From Ipomoea triloba (lineage: Eukaryota > Streptophyta > Magnoliopsida > Solanales > Convolvulaceae): a DNA stretch of 64,000 nucleotides. A program made the position numbers and the translations under genes. Below the pieces are notes generated by a model. The model was not told where the DNA came from, made no database searches, and saw only the letters and a list, made by a program, of their open reading frames with translations. Every line of letters begins with the position of its first letter. The stretch's first letter is position 1. The stretch spans positions 11,110,787 to 11,174,786 of the forward strand of contig NC_044925.1 in assembly GCF_003576645.1 (NCBI RefSeq), written 5' to 3'. Positions 33,146 to 43,743 of the stretch are shown one piece after another.

Positions 33146-33555
33146 ACTTGTGTGAGACCGTCTCACGGATCCTTATTTGTGAGACGGGTCGGGTCGGGTC
33201 AAAGCAACATGCAAATGTATACTTATATGCTCAAATATAACATTAATCAAGAATACAATTTTTGTTACTTATAAGAGAAAAAGTAATACATTTTTCATAA
33301 TAAGTAATGTTGACAATTGCCCCATACTTATAAGGGCAAATATAATACTTTTTAGGAAAAATGTAATACTTTTAAATCGAAATGTAAAAGTATTGTATTT
33401 TTCCTTAAAAGTATTACATTTACCCTTATAAGTAACAAAAATTTTATTCTTAATTAGTATTACATTTGAGCATATAAGTATGACATTTGTGCATATAAGT
33501 GTTACATTTGCATCTTAACCCGACCCGACTCACGGTGAGACGGTCTCACACAAGT
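33146..33555. repeat. MITE with GTGTGAGACCGTCTCAC ends
   Basis: Ends ACTTGTGTGAGACCGTCTCA (33146) and its complement at 33555, followed inwards by gggtcgggtcgggt and its complement acccgacccgac. The interior repeats acttataag and attacattt in both orientations. This end sequence is widespread in asterid genomes as a short non-coding repeat (family knowledge). Confidence 0.8.
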
Positions 33556-33585
33556 TTTTGCCTTTTTTTTTTTAGTACGCAAATG

Positions 33586-33588
<3 letters not shown>

Positions 33589-33650
<62 letters not shown>
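33589..33650. repeat. (TA)n microsatellite
   Basis: About 31 TA units without interruption. Confidence 0.95.
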
Positions 33651-34116
33651 TAATTTTACAACATTTGAAATATATTTTTTTAAAAATCTTGTTAATATCT
33701 TTGGAAAGTATTTGTATGTGAAAAAATATAATTTAAATCATTAAATTTAAAAAGTCTTGAATAGTTTAACAATACTCTAATAATGATTAGGGTTTAATAA
33801 TTTGTATCTTAATATTTCATATTTATCATTTTTTTTTATGAAAAGAATTAGCATTAAACACCATAAAAAAGAAAACAATTACACGTACATACACAACTTG
33901 CACTGCACATTGCATGCATATGTAATTATGTACATGATGGAGACAAAATAATTATATATAACCAATGATAAAATTGCAGTATAAATTATGTATCTATATT
34001 CCAACAATCAGTACTATTACAATGATTCCAACAATCAATATATTCTACCACATAACGAAAATAACAACAACAACAACAAGTATATATAGGATGTATGAAT
34101 CAAAAAACCTAAAACT
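33651..34116. other. Unassigned AT-rich sequence
   Basis: No gene or repeat border seen. It precedes the 3' end of the NAC relic. Confidence 0.6.
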
Positions 34117-34834
34117 TAACAAGTTTGAAAGATAGATTGTTTGAAAAATATAAGAATCTTAAGGCGCCTAATCTCCTCCTCCAACTGCTCATTACTCTCC
34201 AGAAGGCTTCTGATTGTAGCTTCTGACTGCATCATTGAATCCACGAGCTTGTTCTCCAGCTCATTCATGAACTTGAGATATAGCCTGGAGGCACTGACTT
34301 CTCAAGACACGAGGAGTCGAAAGCGCCGACAACCTTAGGAGGAGGAGGAGGAGGAAGATGAGAATGGTTTTCCAGATTTGGTTGAGCGGACAGGGAGAAA
34401 TTCAAGAGCCCAGATGATGGAACTGGAACATCTGTGGACAACGATGACGCTTCATCAGATGAAACACATTTGTTGCTGGGGAAAAGATCAAACTTCAACC
34501 TGTTTTTTGTGTTGCTTGAAAACCCTGCTTGTCTCACTTTCATCATCTTCCCAGTCTTCTTCATTGAATGGCCCATATACGCCACTACACGGTGGCCCCA
34601 TCTCATTCTTGCAGAATATTTTACACAGCATAAACGAATCACCCTATCCAAAAAAAAAAAAAAAAAAAAAAAAAAACCATTAAAGATTCTTGTCCAGATC
34701 GAGCCCTAACACGCATCCTGATCAACAGTATAGTGAAAGGGTAAATTACGAGAGCCATAGCAATAGTTGTGTAGATTTGGCATCAATTGGATAAAAATGT
34801 GTCATTTAAAAACCCTAGACAAAAAAAAGTACCA

Positions 34835-35010
34835 ATACCATTACCTTCTTTTCAAAACCCTATTTGAAAAGAAGGTAAAGGTAACTGGACTACCTTCTTT
34901 TTTTTTTTTTTTTTTGTTTTATCCAGAATCCCACACAAAGAAGGTAATTGCATTGCATTCTTTGTACTACTTCAAAAGAAGGCAATACTAATGCCTTCTT
35001 TTCACTCTCA
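34835..35010. repeat. Cluster of AAAGAAGGTAAT motifs in both orientations
   Basis: Short words close to aaagaaggtaat or its complement recur at about 34840, 34865, 34890, 34938, 34974 and 34993, and once more at 36147 beside the NUMT. Such subterminal motif arrays occur in CACTA and similar DNA transposons. No element ends were found. Confidence 0.45.
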
Positions 35011-35336
35011 ATTTTTAATAAGAATTTTTTATTACTTCAAATTTGTGTTTTAAAATTTTTATTTTATTAAATACTACGTATTAATTAATAACATAAAATT
35101 TTCGGAAAAAAATAATCATATAAACAAAACTTTTAAAATTTTAAATAGTCAGATCGGCGAAAGTGGTCGTCGACTCTAACGAAATAACCTGGAATCCATG
35201 CCTCTAAGACGATGACGGCAATAACAACAATAATAATGCCACAACCAAATTCCGTACAACTACTAATTATTATTATTGTTAACAAAATAAATACCAATAA
35301 TAATAATGTTACAACTAAAAGTAATATCACTAAATT

Positions 35337-35338
<2 letters not shown>

Positions 35339-35384
<46 letters not shown>

Positions 35385-35390
35385 GAAACC

Positions 35391-35450
<60 letters not shown>

Positions 35451-35660
35451 TAAATAAATAATAAAAATAAATAAATAAGTAAATAAATGTCGTACTAATA
35501 ATTATCATAATAATACCAAATTTGTAAATAATAATAATAATAATAAAAAAAAACCATAAACACTAATTATTATTATTTAATAAAAATAAATGTTTAATTT
35601 TCTAATCAATATCATATAAACAATAAACACTAATAATAATAATTATTATTATTTTTTAAG
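35339..35660. repeat. (TAA)n-type microsatellites
   Basis: Long AAT/TAA runs at about 35339-35384 and 35392-35447, shorter ones to 35660. They lie in NAC intron 2. Confidence 0.95.
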
Positions 35661-35943
35661 AGATTTATTATTATTATTATTATTAGTTTATTACCTGTAG
35701 TTACTAAATGCGTGAATTGCAATATATATGTTTTTTGTTATTACTAATTGTGAGCTGCCTAGGGAATAGGGAATAGGGAATAGGGAATATGAATGACTGA
35801 TTAAATGTTGCAACTGCCTTTCTCTCTCTGACACAGTAACTTTTGTCTTTTTTTTTCTTTTTTTCTTTTTTTGGTAAAGAATAAATTAGAAGAGAATGAT
35901 AAAGAGAATAGTCATTAGATCCGGACATAGCCATTAAAAAAAA

Positions 35944-36143
35944 ATCCTGCCGCCCGCTTGGCGGGCTCCGCGCTCGTTATACAATTGGTTTTTCAATGGC
36001 AAGTGCCGGTCATCGAGTGGCTGAACCAACCCCTACGGTACTAGCAGCTTTATCGGGGAATTTCTCATCTTAGTAGGAACTTTCCAAAGAAATAGCTTAG
36101 TAGCCACATTAGCCGCGCTTGGGATGATTTTAGGCGCGGCCTA
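35944..36143 (+). pseudogene. nad4: NUMT: mitochondrial nad4 exon fragment
   Basis: From about 36034 the plus strand reads GTSSFIGEFLILVGTFQRN then SLVATLAALGMILGAAY without a stop, the conserved core of mitochondrial NADH dehydrogenase subunit 4 (complex I, proton channel). The upstream 36 bases and more (ending gaaccaacccctac) have no coding similarity and fit the 3' end of a group II intron before the exon. Composition is richer in GC than the surroundings. It is a nuclear copy of mitochondrial DNA inside NAC intron 2, too short to function. The 5' border is approximate. Confidence 0.75.
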
Positions 36144-37037
36144 TCCTCATTACCTTCTTCTTGAAAACTCTAATGAGAAGAAGTTAATGAGCATAGTACT
36201 TTACACATTTTAGTCTAACTTTTTGTTCCTACACATTTTTGTCTTGCCATCTTAGTTTCTGCACAAAAAGTCAACAACCCAAATTACGATTTTGAACTTC
36301 CAGGAACTAGAAGAAAGGAGTTGAGAATATAATGGAAATTAATTAAAATAAAATTGTGAATGGAATTGAAATGGCATTATATTGCATATGTACCTGCTCG
36401 ACTCCAGCCTTGTCTAACTCTGCCTCTACAAGTCTGTATTCATGCATTACCCAGTTGGTCCTCCTCCCATTAGGGGGTTTCCCCGCATGATAAACTAGTG
36501 TTTTCTTCATACCTACAATCTCACGTTTATGGCTCACCGTTTGATCCTTCTCACTCGTCTTCCAGTACCCTTTCTCGGTTGATGACTTGTTAATAAGCCT
36601 CGACCCCTTATACTTCTTCCCAAAACCCACCAAAAACTACCACTCTTGGTCTGTGGTATTCACTGCACAAAACGCTGCAAATATAATGAAACCAAATTTA
36701 ATTTAGAACAATTTAATATCACGCTCACAGCACAAGAAATGCACGTACTGCATGCAACATTATTTATCTAAATTTTAAAGAATAGAATGGCAAAAGATGA
36801 GATGAAAGACAAACCATGAAGCTCCCATGGCTCATGCTTGTAGATATCGACCACAGCAATCGCCTCCACATGGAATGGCTTCCGACGGACCTTACGACGG
36901 AGGTAGTACACCACCAGCTCCTCGTCGGTGGGGTGAAATCTGAACCCAGGAGCCAACCTCGGCGTAGGCGCAGAGGGAGCCTCAAGAGCCAGATCAAGAT
37001 TACCTCCTGTCAATGCTGCCGCCTCTTGTTTCTCCAT

Positions 37038-38060
37038 TTTCCCAACAAATTAGAGACCCCTCGTGCTGCCAAACACCTTGTGCTCAGATAGTACCTCTTC
37101 TTGAGGAAATGTCCTACGATACCATCCAGATAATTGAATATTGACTTTTTGGACTTCAACAGATGAAGTATATAACAGATATTACTTTATAAGTAATACT
37201 GTTAAAGCGGCCTAGTTTTTGACAAGTCCGCCCGCCACACCCGCGAGCTAGGATTCATGCAACCCTAGCTCGCCCCACGGGAGTTGGTGGCCTGTAGGTC
37301 ATGTCCATTATACCCGCTCTTTCGCGGGCCAAATTTTTTGTAGTCCTAACTCACTCTATTGTGGGGACGGGCTAGCCCACGGGCTTTGGTCCACTTTGAT
37401 AGCCCTACTTGTAATAGTGTCAGTAGTACTAGCTTAATATAGGTAAAAAGGGTTTACCTCCAGTCGATTTTGGACCGATGAGATTTGAGTCGGTATTTAA
37501 AATTAGTATAGCCTAATCTATTATTGAACAGGCTGAATTTTGGAGGCTTAGGATCAACTTGGTTTAAGCCAAGAAAAATAAATATATATGTGGAGAAAGA
37601 ATGAGAGGAGATGGAAGACGGAGAATATAATGGAGCAAATGGGAAGAGAGGAAGAGTGTATTTATAATGGAGAAAGTGAATGTAAGGGACAGTGCGGCAA
37701 CACCCATTTTCCCGTTGTCATAGGCAAATAGATATATACACTACTAAAAAATGATCATATAAGTGTATTATTTGTGAATCCATATTGAAGAATAAAAACT
37801 TAGAGATTTGCCCGGTGTTAGTGTTGTAGATAATAAAGTGCAGTCGGATTCAAATGTAAAGAGGGTATGAACAGATATGCATCTGTTTGTCTTATATATG
37901 AATATTCAACATAGATATGCATCTTGTTGAGTTCAAGTGTAAATATATTACTCCTTATTGCATATTATAAGCTTTATAATCGGAATCCTGTGCCCAATGG
38001 ACTGATGATTGATCCATATTGCTTGTGTGTTCTTATACCTTTTATGATTTATTAGATGCT
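37038..38060. repeat. Unassigned upstream region with a GC-rich repeat
   Basis: About 37210-37410 carries several inverted CCCGC/GCGGG words (cccgcgagctagg, cgggctagcccacgggctttgg), a pattern typical of short dispersed plant repeats. The rest shows no gene. If the NAC gene was once active, its promoter lay here. Confidence 0.45.
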
Positions 38061-38819
38061 GGGGGTGTTTGGCAAATAGCTGATAGTTGGTAGCTGATAG
38101 CTGATCGAGTTAGCTGGTAGTTAATAGTTGATTCTGATAGCTAGTTTGACCAACTGATTGTATTAGCTGATTATAAAAAAGTGTTTAGTAAATTAGCTGT
38201 TTATTATTAGCTTGTTGCATGTAAAATGACATATAAGGGTATGAGTGTATTGTGTTATTTTAAGATTTTTTTTTTGAAAAATTATTTTAAGTTTTAAATA
38301 TAACAAAATATGTAATTTATTATTATTATTATTATTATTCTTTAATTACATTTACAATAATTATTATTATTATTTTTTTGAGTACAATAATAATAATAAT
38401 AATAATAATAATTATTATTATTATTATTATTTCATAAACAACAAAACTTCACAAGCCACAACCCCCACCCGAATTATTTTAATAATAATACCCAAACCCA
38501 TAGCCCATTTACCAGACAAATCCCTACCCATTTCTTCTTCCTTAATTCCCTAAATCAAAGCAAAGTTCCTCTTCCCTAAATTAGACGCAGAGATGGCGAG
38601 AAGCGGCGAGAAGCGAGAAGAAAAAGGAAGAATCAGAAGCGAAGAATAATGGGCAAGAAAAACAGAAAGAATCAGATGGCAGCTAGATGAAGATGCTCTG
38701 GTTATTCTTTTTCATTGTCGGTATTTTTTTTACTTTTAATTTGTGAACTAAAAAATATAGCTTGTATGGTCTGACTTTTGAGGATGAAGATGACTTCTGT
38801 GATGGGTTGATAGTCTTTT

Positions 38820-38872
<53 letters not shown>

Positions 38873-39152
38873 TTGCTTTTAATTTTTGAGTTTTGTTGTA
38901 TGTTCATGGTTGCCTGTGTGTGAGGGGAAGGCCCGTGTGTGAGGGGAAGGAGAAGGGGAGAAGATGATTGAAGGGTAAAATTATCATTTATCAACTTGAG
39001 TTTGATCAGCTATCTTGAAAACACTTGTCTTGGTAGCTTTTTTAGTTTCAGCTGATTGCACCAATAAGCTAAGTGAATAAGCTGATTACCAAACACCAAT
39101 TTTAGCCAAATCAACTAAAAAATGGCTGATAAGCCAATATCCAAACACCCCC
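38061..39152. mobile_element. hAT-like non-autonomous element
   Basis: Ends GGGGGTGTTTGG (38061) and CCAAACACCCCC (39152), with TAGCTGATAG-type subterminal repeats on the left and complementary tcagctgattg/ataagctgatta on the right. 1.1 kb, no transposase. The middle holds AAT microsatellites (38316-38430, 38820-38875) and a GAAG-rich patch. No exact 8-bp TSD. Confidence 0.7.
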
Positions 39153-39204
39153 GCTATTTGGAGTAATTCTCTATCCTTTTCTCTGTGGCTAAGAGTAACC
39201 CCCT

Positions 39205-39688
39205 CCCAAAATGATGGATTCCCGCTTGTTGCAGAAAGACTTGAACCAAACTACTAAACTGTTGGTCAGTACTGAGGAAGAACTAAGACAATGCCAATAT
39301 GCCCTAAAGGAACGAGATTTTATAATATCTGAACAGAAAAAAGCTGGTATGGTTGAGCAAATTTGGGTTTTGAAGTTTGCTTTATATATTGGCTTCTAAA
39401 ATTCATTATTGGGATTTTGCAGAAAATGCATTGATACATCAAGCATGCGTTTTGCGCGCTGACTTGGAGAGAGCTCTCCAAGACAATGCTGGACTATTTC
39501 TTAAAATTAGTATGTTGTTGAGCTGTTCAGTGATAACTTGCTAAGCTTGTGCTGATAATAGGTCAGTTGTAAATGGCTTCCAAGCTGAGCTTGCAAACCA
39601 GCTTGGTTCTCTTTGTAACAGAGTGGCCATGTCTATGTCCCAGCAGAGTGAACACCTTCAATGTGTGAGAAATTCTGTGGTTTTGTAA
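39205..39688 (+). pseudogene. Kinesin-5 (KIN-5/TKRP125-type) stalk fragment
   Basis: Three pieces of the stalk after the motor domain of a KIN-5 mitotic kinesin, which slides spindle microtubules apart. 39205-39346 gives LNQTTKLLVSTEEELRQ and YALKERDFIISEQKKA. 39423-39509 gives ENALIHQACVLRADLERAL then QDNAGLFLKI (GTATGG donor and tttgcag acceptor between them). From about 39551 comes DNRSVVNGFQAELANQLGSL then SMSQQSEHLQC, ending VVL-TAA. The joint around 39510-39550 lacks the REDKL-type sequence in frame, and motor and tail are absent. It is a coiled-coil region of a captured or degraded gene, immediately right of a hAT-like element. Confidence 0.75.
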
Positions 39689-39834
39689 GGATATGTATGC
39701 ATCCCTACATTTGTTTTTGGAAGGTTATTTCTGCTTTCTAGGGGTTTGAAACTATGACCTAGTGGTCAATGGGTGGGCACTTTGCTACTGCAGCAAACAC
39801 ATGACCTTGTCTCTTCTAGAATACATATCCAATT

Positions 39835-39861
39835 GGATATTTATATTTTAAAATAATGCTT

Positions 39862-39898
<37 letters not shown>

Positions 39899-40255
39899 TA
39901 ACATATTTTTATAAATTGGATATTTATATTTTAAAAAATAACTAACATATATATAACTCTAATATTTAATGTGTATATTATTATTATTATTATTGAAGAA
40001 GATAAGAAAATATATGGTGGATGCATGTATATAGTAACAATAGTAGAAAAGAAAACGGAAGTTATAACGGTAGGGGTATATTTGTCCAAAATATTATGTA
40101 GTACAACTTTTATAGCATAATGTACAAAAAAACATAACGGAAAAAACGGACATAAATATAGCATAATGTATAAAAAAACTTAACGGAAAAAATGGACATA
40201 AATGAGGAGTATAACCTTCATTGACATTTATTATGTTTTTAGATTAGATTAGAAT
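39835..40255 (-). repeat. Dispersed non-coding repeat, copy 2, with AAT microsatellite
   Basis: The inverted counterpart of 14395-14705 (shares gtaggggtatatttgtccaa, acttttatagcataatgta, aaatatatggtggatgcatg). Contains an AAT run at 39868-39897 and a 46-bp diverged direct repeat near 40111-40200. Confidence 0.65.
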
Positions 40256-40296
40256 ACAAATATTACTTGGAAATACAAATAAAGTTATATGTATTT

Positions 40297-41622
40297 TGAC
40301 AACAAGTTGCGTGCATAGGGTGAAATGTCAAAAGATATTTGTATGATAAAACGGAAAGTCTGTGACTCCCCGAGTGTCGGTCTCGAAGGAGGGACGTGGA
40401 TGTATGTCAAACATTCGGGAGTTTACTTGATTGGATCATGCATAGGACTTGAGTGTGGTGAAGGATGGAATTGCAAGTGAGAGTGTAGTTCATTGGTTGG
40501 TTTGAGTGCAAAAGAGTAGTAAAGTAAAAGTGATTTTGGGAATATGTAAAAGGGGTAGGGATTGGATAGTGTTCATGAATATTGCATAGTGAGAGTGCAA
40601 GGTCATGGATTAGGATTGCTAGGATATTGACTATTCAAGAGTGTGTTGTCTTAGTCCTTTACCACCTTGTGTACTAAGGCTTCTTTGACTTAGGAGTGCC
40701 TTCAAGCATCCAAAGTTCTAAGAGGAATTTTATCAAACACTTAAGCTACACACTATCTTACTATTCTTAAGAAGTCCATAGGAACTTTGATTGTGTAAAG
40801 CTTTAAATCCTAACTCTAATCAAAGACATGAAAGAGTCAAGAGCTCAATCTCTCATCTAGATTGGCCAAATCCAAACAAGATCTCATCAAAACAACAATC
40901 AAAAGACAAGAATAGATAATCCATCAACACAAACTCATAGATCCAAGATATAGAAATAAGATCATCACAAAAGCAATATTCAATCACACAATCCAAATCC
41001 CTAGACTAAATTAGCTACTCATGATATGAAATGCAAGCAAAAGCCAATTTAATCCAAGAATAAGATTACTAAAATTATAGAAATGAAATAGAGATCACCT
41101 AGAGAGAAGAAGATCTTCAATCCAAGCTTGTTGTCTTCTACAATGGAGATTGATCTAATCTAAAAACTAAGAAAAAATGGAGAAAGTTCTCCAAAGGAAA
41201 AACTAAGAAAAGGGAAAACTAAAATTCTGGAATCCTCTCTGGAAATTCATCAAAGGGGTTTAAATAGTCTCCGAAATGACAACCCTAGCTGAAATTCGCG
41301 CATCACGCCTCCACACCTCTCACACGCGTGTGAGCGTGCGTGGGGAGCTTCTGGAAAGTTTCCACGCTTGCTCACACGCGTGTGGCCTTCCAGTTTGGTC
41401 CTCCGGGGCTCCGCTTTTGCCTGATTTGCTCTTTAAGCTCATCTTTTGGTCCTATTTGCTCCCGGGGCTCCTGTTTTACTTCTTTTAAGCTATAAGTAGC
41501 TTCTGTGCATCAGTTAGTGATTTTCAAACATTTACGCACATAATTTACCAAATAAGGATGCTATAGACGCGATAAAACACCCTAAAATGTGACTGAAATA
41601 AGGGTATTTCGGAGTCTTATCA
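40297..41622 (-). repeat. 3' LTR of the gypsy element
   Basis: 1326 bp; on the minus strand it starts TGATAAGACTCC and ends CTTGTTGTCA. Two perfect CACACGCGTGTG palindromes flank a GTGCGTGG block near 41321-41414. Downstream in the sense direction lies a TATA-like CTATTTAAA (about 41256-41266), which together form the likely U3 promoter. Confidence 0.9.
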
Positions 41623-41638
41623 AATTTTCCACACTTTG
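41623..41638 (-). promoter_or_regulatory. Polypurine tract of the gypsy element
   Basis: Minus strand AAAGTGTGGAAAATT directly before the LTR start TGATAAG. The core AAAGTGTGGAAA is repeated four more times upstream (see findings). Confidence 0.75.
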
Positions 41639-43743
41639 CTTCTTGCTTGTCCTCAAGCAAGACATTTTACTTTCTAAGCATATAAGTCTCCGAGATACTC
41701 TCCCATGCAAAATAAAGCTTTTGGCAAGTCAAAATAATGGGTGTCTAAGACTGTTGAAACGGGGGAAATCATTTGTGTTATCTATAAAGGATTTTGGTAA
41801 GATATCAGCAACTCAAGAAATATTTTCGGGAAATAAAAACCTTTCGTAGATAAAACAAATAAAACAAGGGATCACACTTCTCGCACCATACGCAAGCATG
41901 CATTTCCAAAGTTTCGGTTCACCTTTTATTTAAATAGGGCCTCTAGCCGATCCTACTAGTGGGAACGATGTGCACTAGCTAATCAACTTTCCATCCTTAT
42001 ACGCCAAAGCCCAACGTAAATGTAAATGAGGGTAGGGGCATGGACCACTCACCGCTTTTGGCTTAGCACGGTCCCTCTTTCTTCTCACTTCCTAGGATAA
42101 CGTCATCGAGACACCCGAATTCACATGGAGATCCATGCTTTTTCAAAGGTCAGTGTAATGGGTACTCGAATCCTAGCAAAGCGGCTCAAGGTCAGTGTAA
42201 TGGGTACTCGAATCCTAGCAAAGCGGCTCACCTCAGCTCTATTTTCTCATCGAATCCTAGCAAAGCGGCTCACCTCAGCTCTATTTTCTCAATTCTTGGG
42301 ATCTTTGCGGCTCACCTCAGCTCTATTTTCTCAATTCTTGGGATCTTTTTATGTGAATAACCGACTCCAGATAAAGCTTTTTGCTTACCGAAGACTATGG
42401 TTTGGACACAACCCAACGAATTGGCTTCCCTCAATTTTTTAAACTCTTTTGGTGCTTGGCCTTTTGCCTTTTCGACTTCTCCTCGTGTCAACCCCTCATG
42501 CCTTTTTCTATTTAATGTTCAAGGGTTTTGTTTTCTCATTAAGCTCACCATTAGGCTCACCTTTTTCCCTATGCCCTACCAAGGTTAGTTCAATTCCGGG
42601 CCTCGCTAGTTTTATCTTTCTCAAATTAAAGAGTGCACACTCCCACTTCGAGAGATCCTTGACTAAGGTCCTACGTAAATAAGAGGTGAACATCATGCAA
42701 GCAGGCAAGAATATAAACTTATTTGGCTCTAAACTCTCTCATGGGTGCGAAAAGTAACTTCCTCAAAGATATTCCGAGAGTAAAAATTTTTGGGCATCTA
42801 GTCAAAATTCTCCCTAGATAACACAAATAATAACTCTCTTTTCAAAACTGCAAATGCACCCGCTTATCATTCCCAAGAGCTTCAAATTCTAATATTAAGC
42901 ATGTAAGCATGTAAAGCACAAAGTGCGTCCTTTCCACACTTTAAAGTAAACATCGTCCTCGATGTTTCTATACGTACAGGGTAAAGGAACGAAACAGGGA
43001 TTCTAAGGATAGACAATTAAAAATCCCTTTCCACACTTTGGAAATTGCTCTGGGATAAAGGGTATGCATCAAACGATCCTATTAATCATGGTAAACTTAA
43101 GTATACTCATACACAGCTATAAAGAAAATATTTCCACACTTTAAAGATCAAAACGGGGCTTAAAATTAGAAAAGGGATAAGAGGATAAACCAAGTATGCA
43201 TCCCTCTTTCCACACTTTAGCTTTCAGCATAGGCCTGCTCCCGTTATAGATGCTCTATAAGAAATGGAGACATAACATACAAAAAGGGTTTTCGGAGTAC
43301 TATTCAATTATTATAAACTGATAGAAATATAAAAGCAGAAACATAAATAATAAAGCATGTAAATAAGAAGAATTATTCAAATATAAATGCGGATAAGTAA
43401 AGCAGTTGGAAATTAAATAACATAAAGCAATAAAGGAAAGTAAAGCATAGAAAAGAAATAAAAGAAATAAAAGTCGGAACCCCACACATAGGGATCCTAA
43501 TGTTCAGACTAGACCAGCAATCATAGTAACCAAAGTCACAGAACTCAGAATCAAGTGTTAATTAGTCAGGACCGAGAATAGTTGAGGAAGGTATCACTCA
43601 TCACCGAAGGGATGAAATTGCCTGTCGAATCGAGCTTCAAGAGCGGCAATTCTTCTATCATTATTCTCCACCGCTTGTCTCATGCGGTTGAGATCCTCGG
43701 TGTGAACATCCTGTCTTGCTGAGATGGATGTGAAATGGCCTTC
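41639..43743 (-). other. 3' untranslated region of the gypsy element
   Basis: 2.1 kb without ORF homology. Holds extra PPT-like AAAGTGTGGAAA copies at about 42929-42942, 43027-43040, 43130-43144 and 43206-43219, and a compound 42-bp duplication at 42148-42350 that is absent from the paralogous segment 52145-52290. Confidence 0.8.
42148..42350. repeat. Compound 42-bp tandem duplication
   Basis: Three shifted duplications: ggtcagtgtaatgg at 42148/42190, cgaatcctagc at 42209/42251, gcggctcacc at 42265/42307; each period is 42. The related sequence 52168-52250 has each segment once. Confidence 0.92.

Larger units (their letters stand above)
34117..37037 (-). pseudogene. NAC transcription factor pseudogene
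   Basis: A three-exon NAC gene on the minus strand. Exon 1 36815-37037 holds subdomain A/B ([30 protein letters not shown]). Exon 2 36394-36674 holds subdomains C-D (GYWKTSEKDQ, VGMKKTLVYH, GRRTNWVMHEYRL). Exon 3 from 34643 gives GDSFMLCKIF, then an acidic, Ser/Pro-rich tail and a C-terminal coiled coil (MNELENKLVDSMM, ESNEQLEEEIRRL). Splice sites are canonical and phases agree (223+281 nt). Breaks: TAG where EW is followed by Trp/Tyr in the family (about 36625), TGA at 34498-34500 with a frame change, and a 2-base insertion after SVPPGY near 34275. Intron 2 (34644-36393) holds microsatellites and a NUMT. Intact NAC proteins bind DNA in the nucleus; this copy cannot make a full domain. Confidence 0.82.

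Noticed and set aside
35263..35508. Hydrophobic Ile/Leu-rich ORF (possible membrane protein)
   Set aside because: A translation of TAA/AAT microsatellite DNA.
39745..39800. Third SINE copy (tgacctagtggtcaatggg)
   Set aside because: Only an A-box-like word; no B box, tail or TSD could be found.
41276..41488. Conserved 70-codon ORF present also at 50066 and 51280
   Set aside because: Identical because it lies in copies of one gypsy LTR. It is antisense to the element and overlaps the promoter palindromes.
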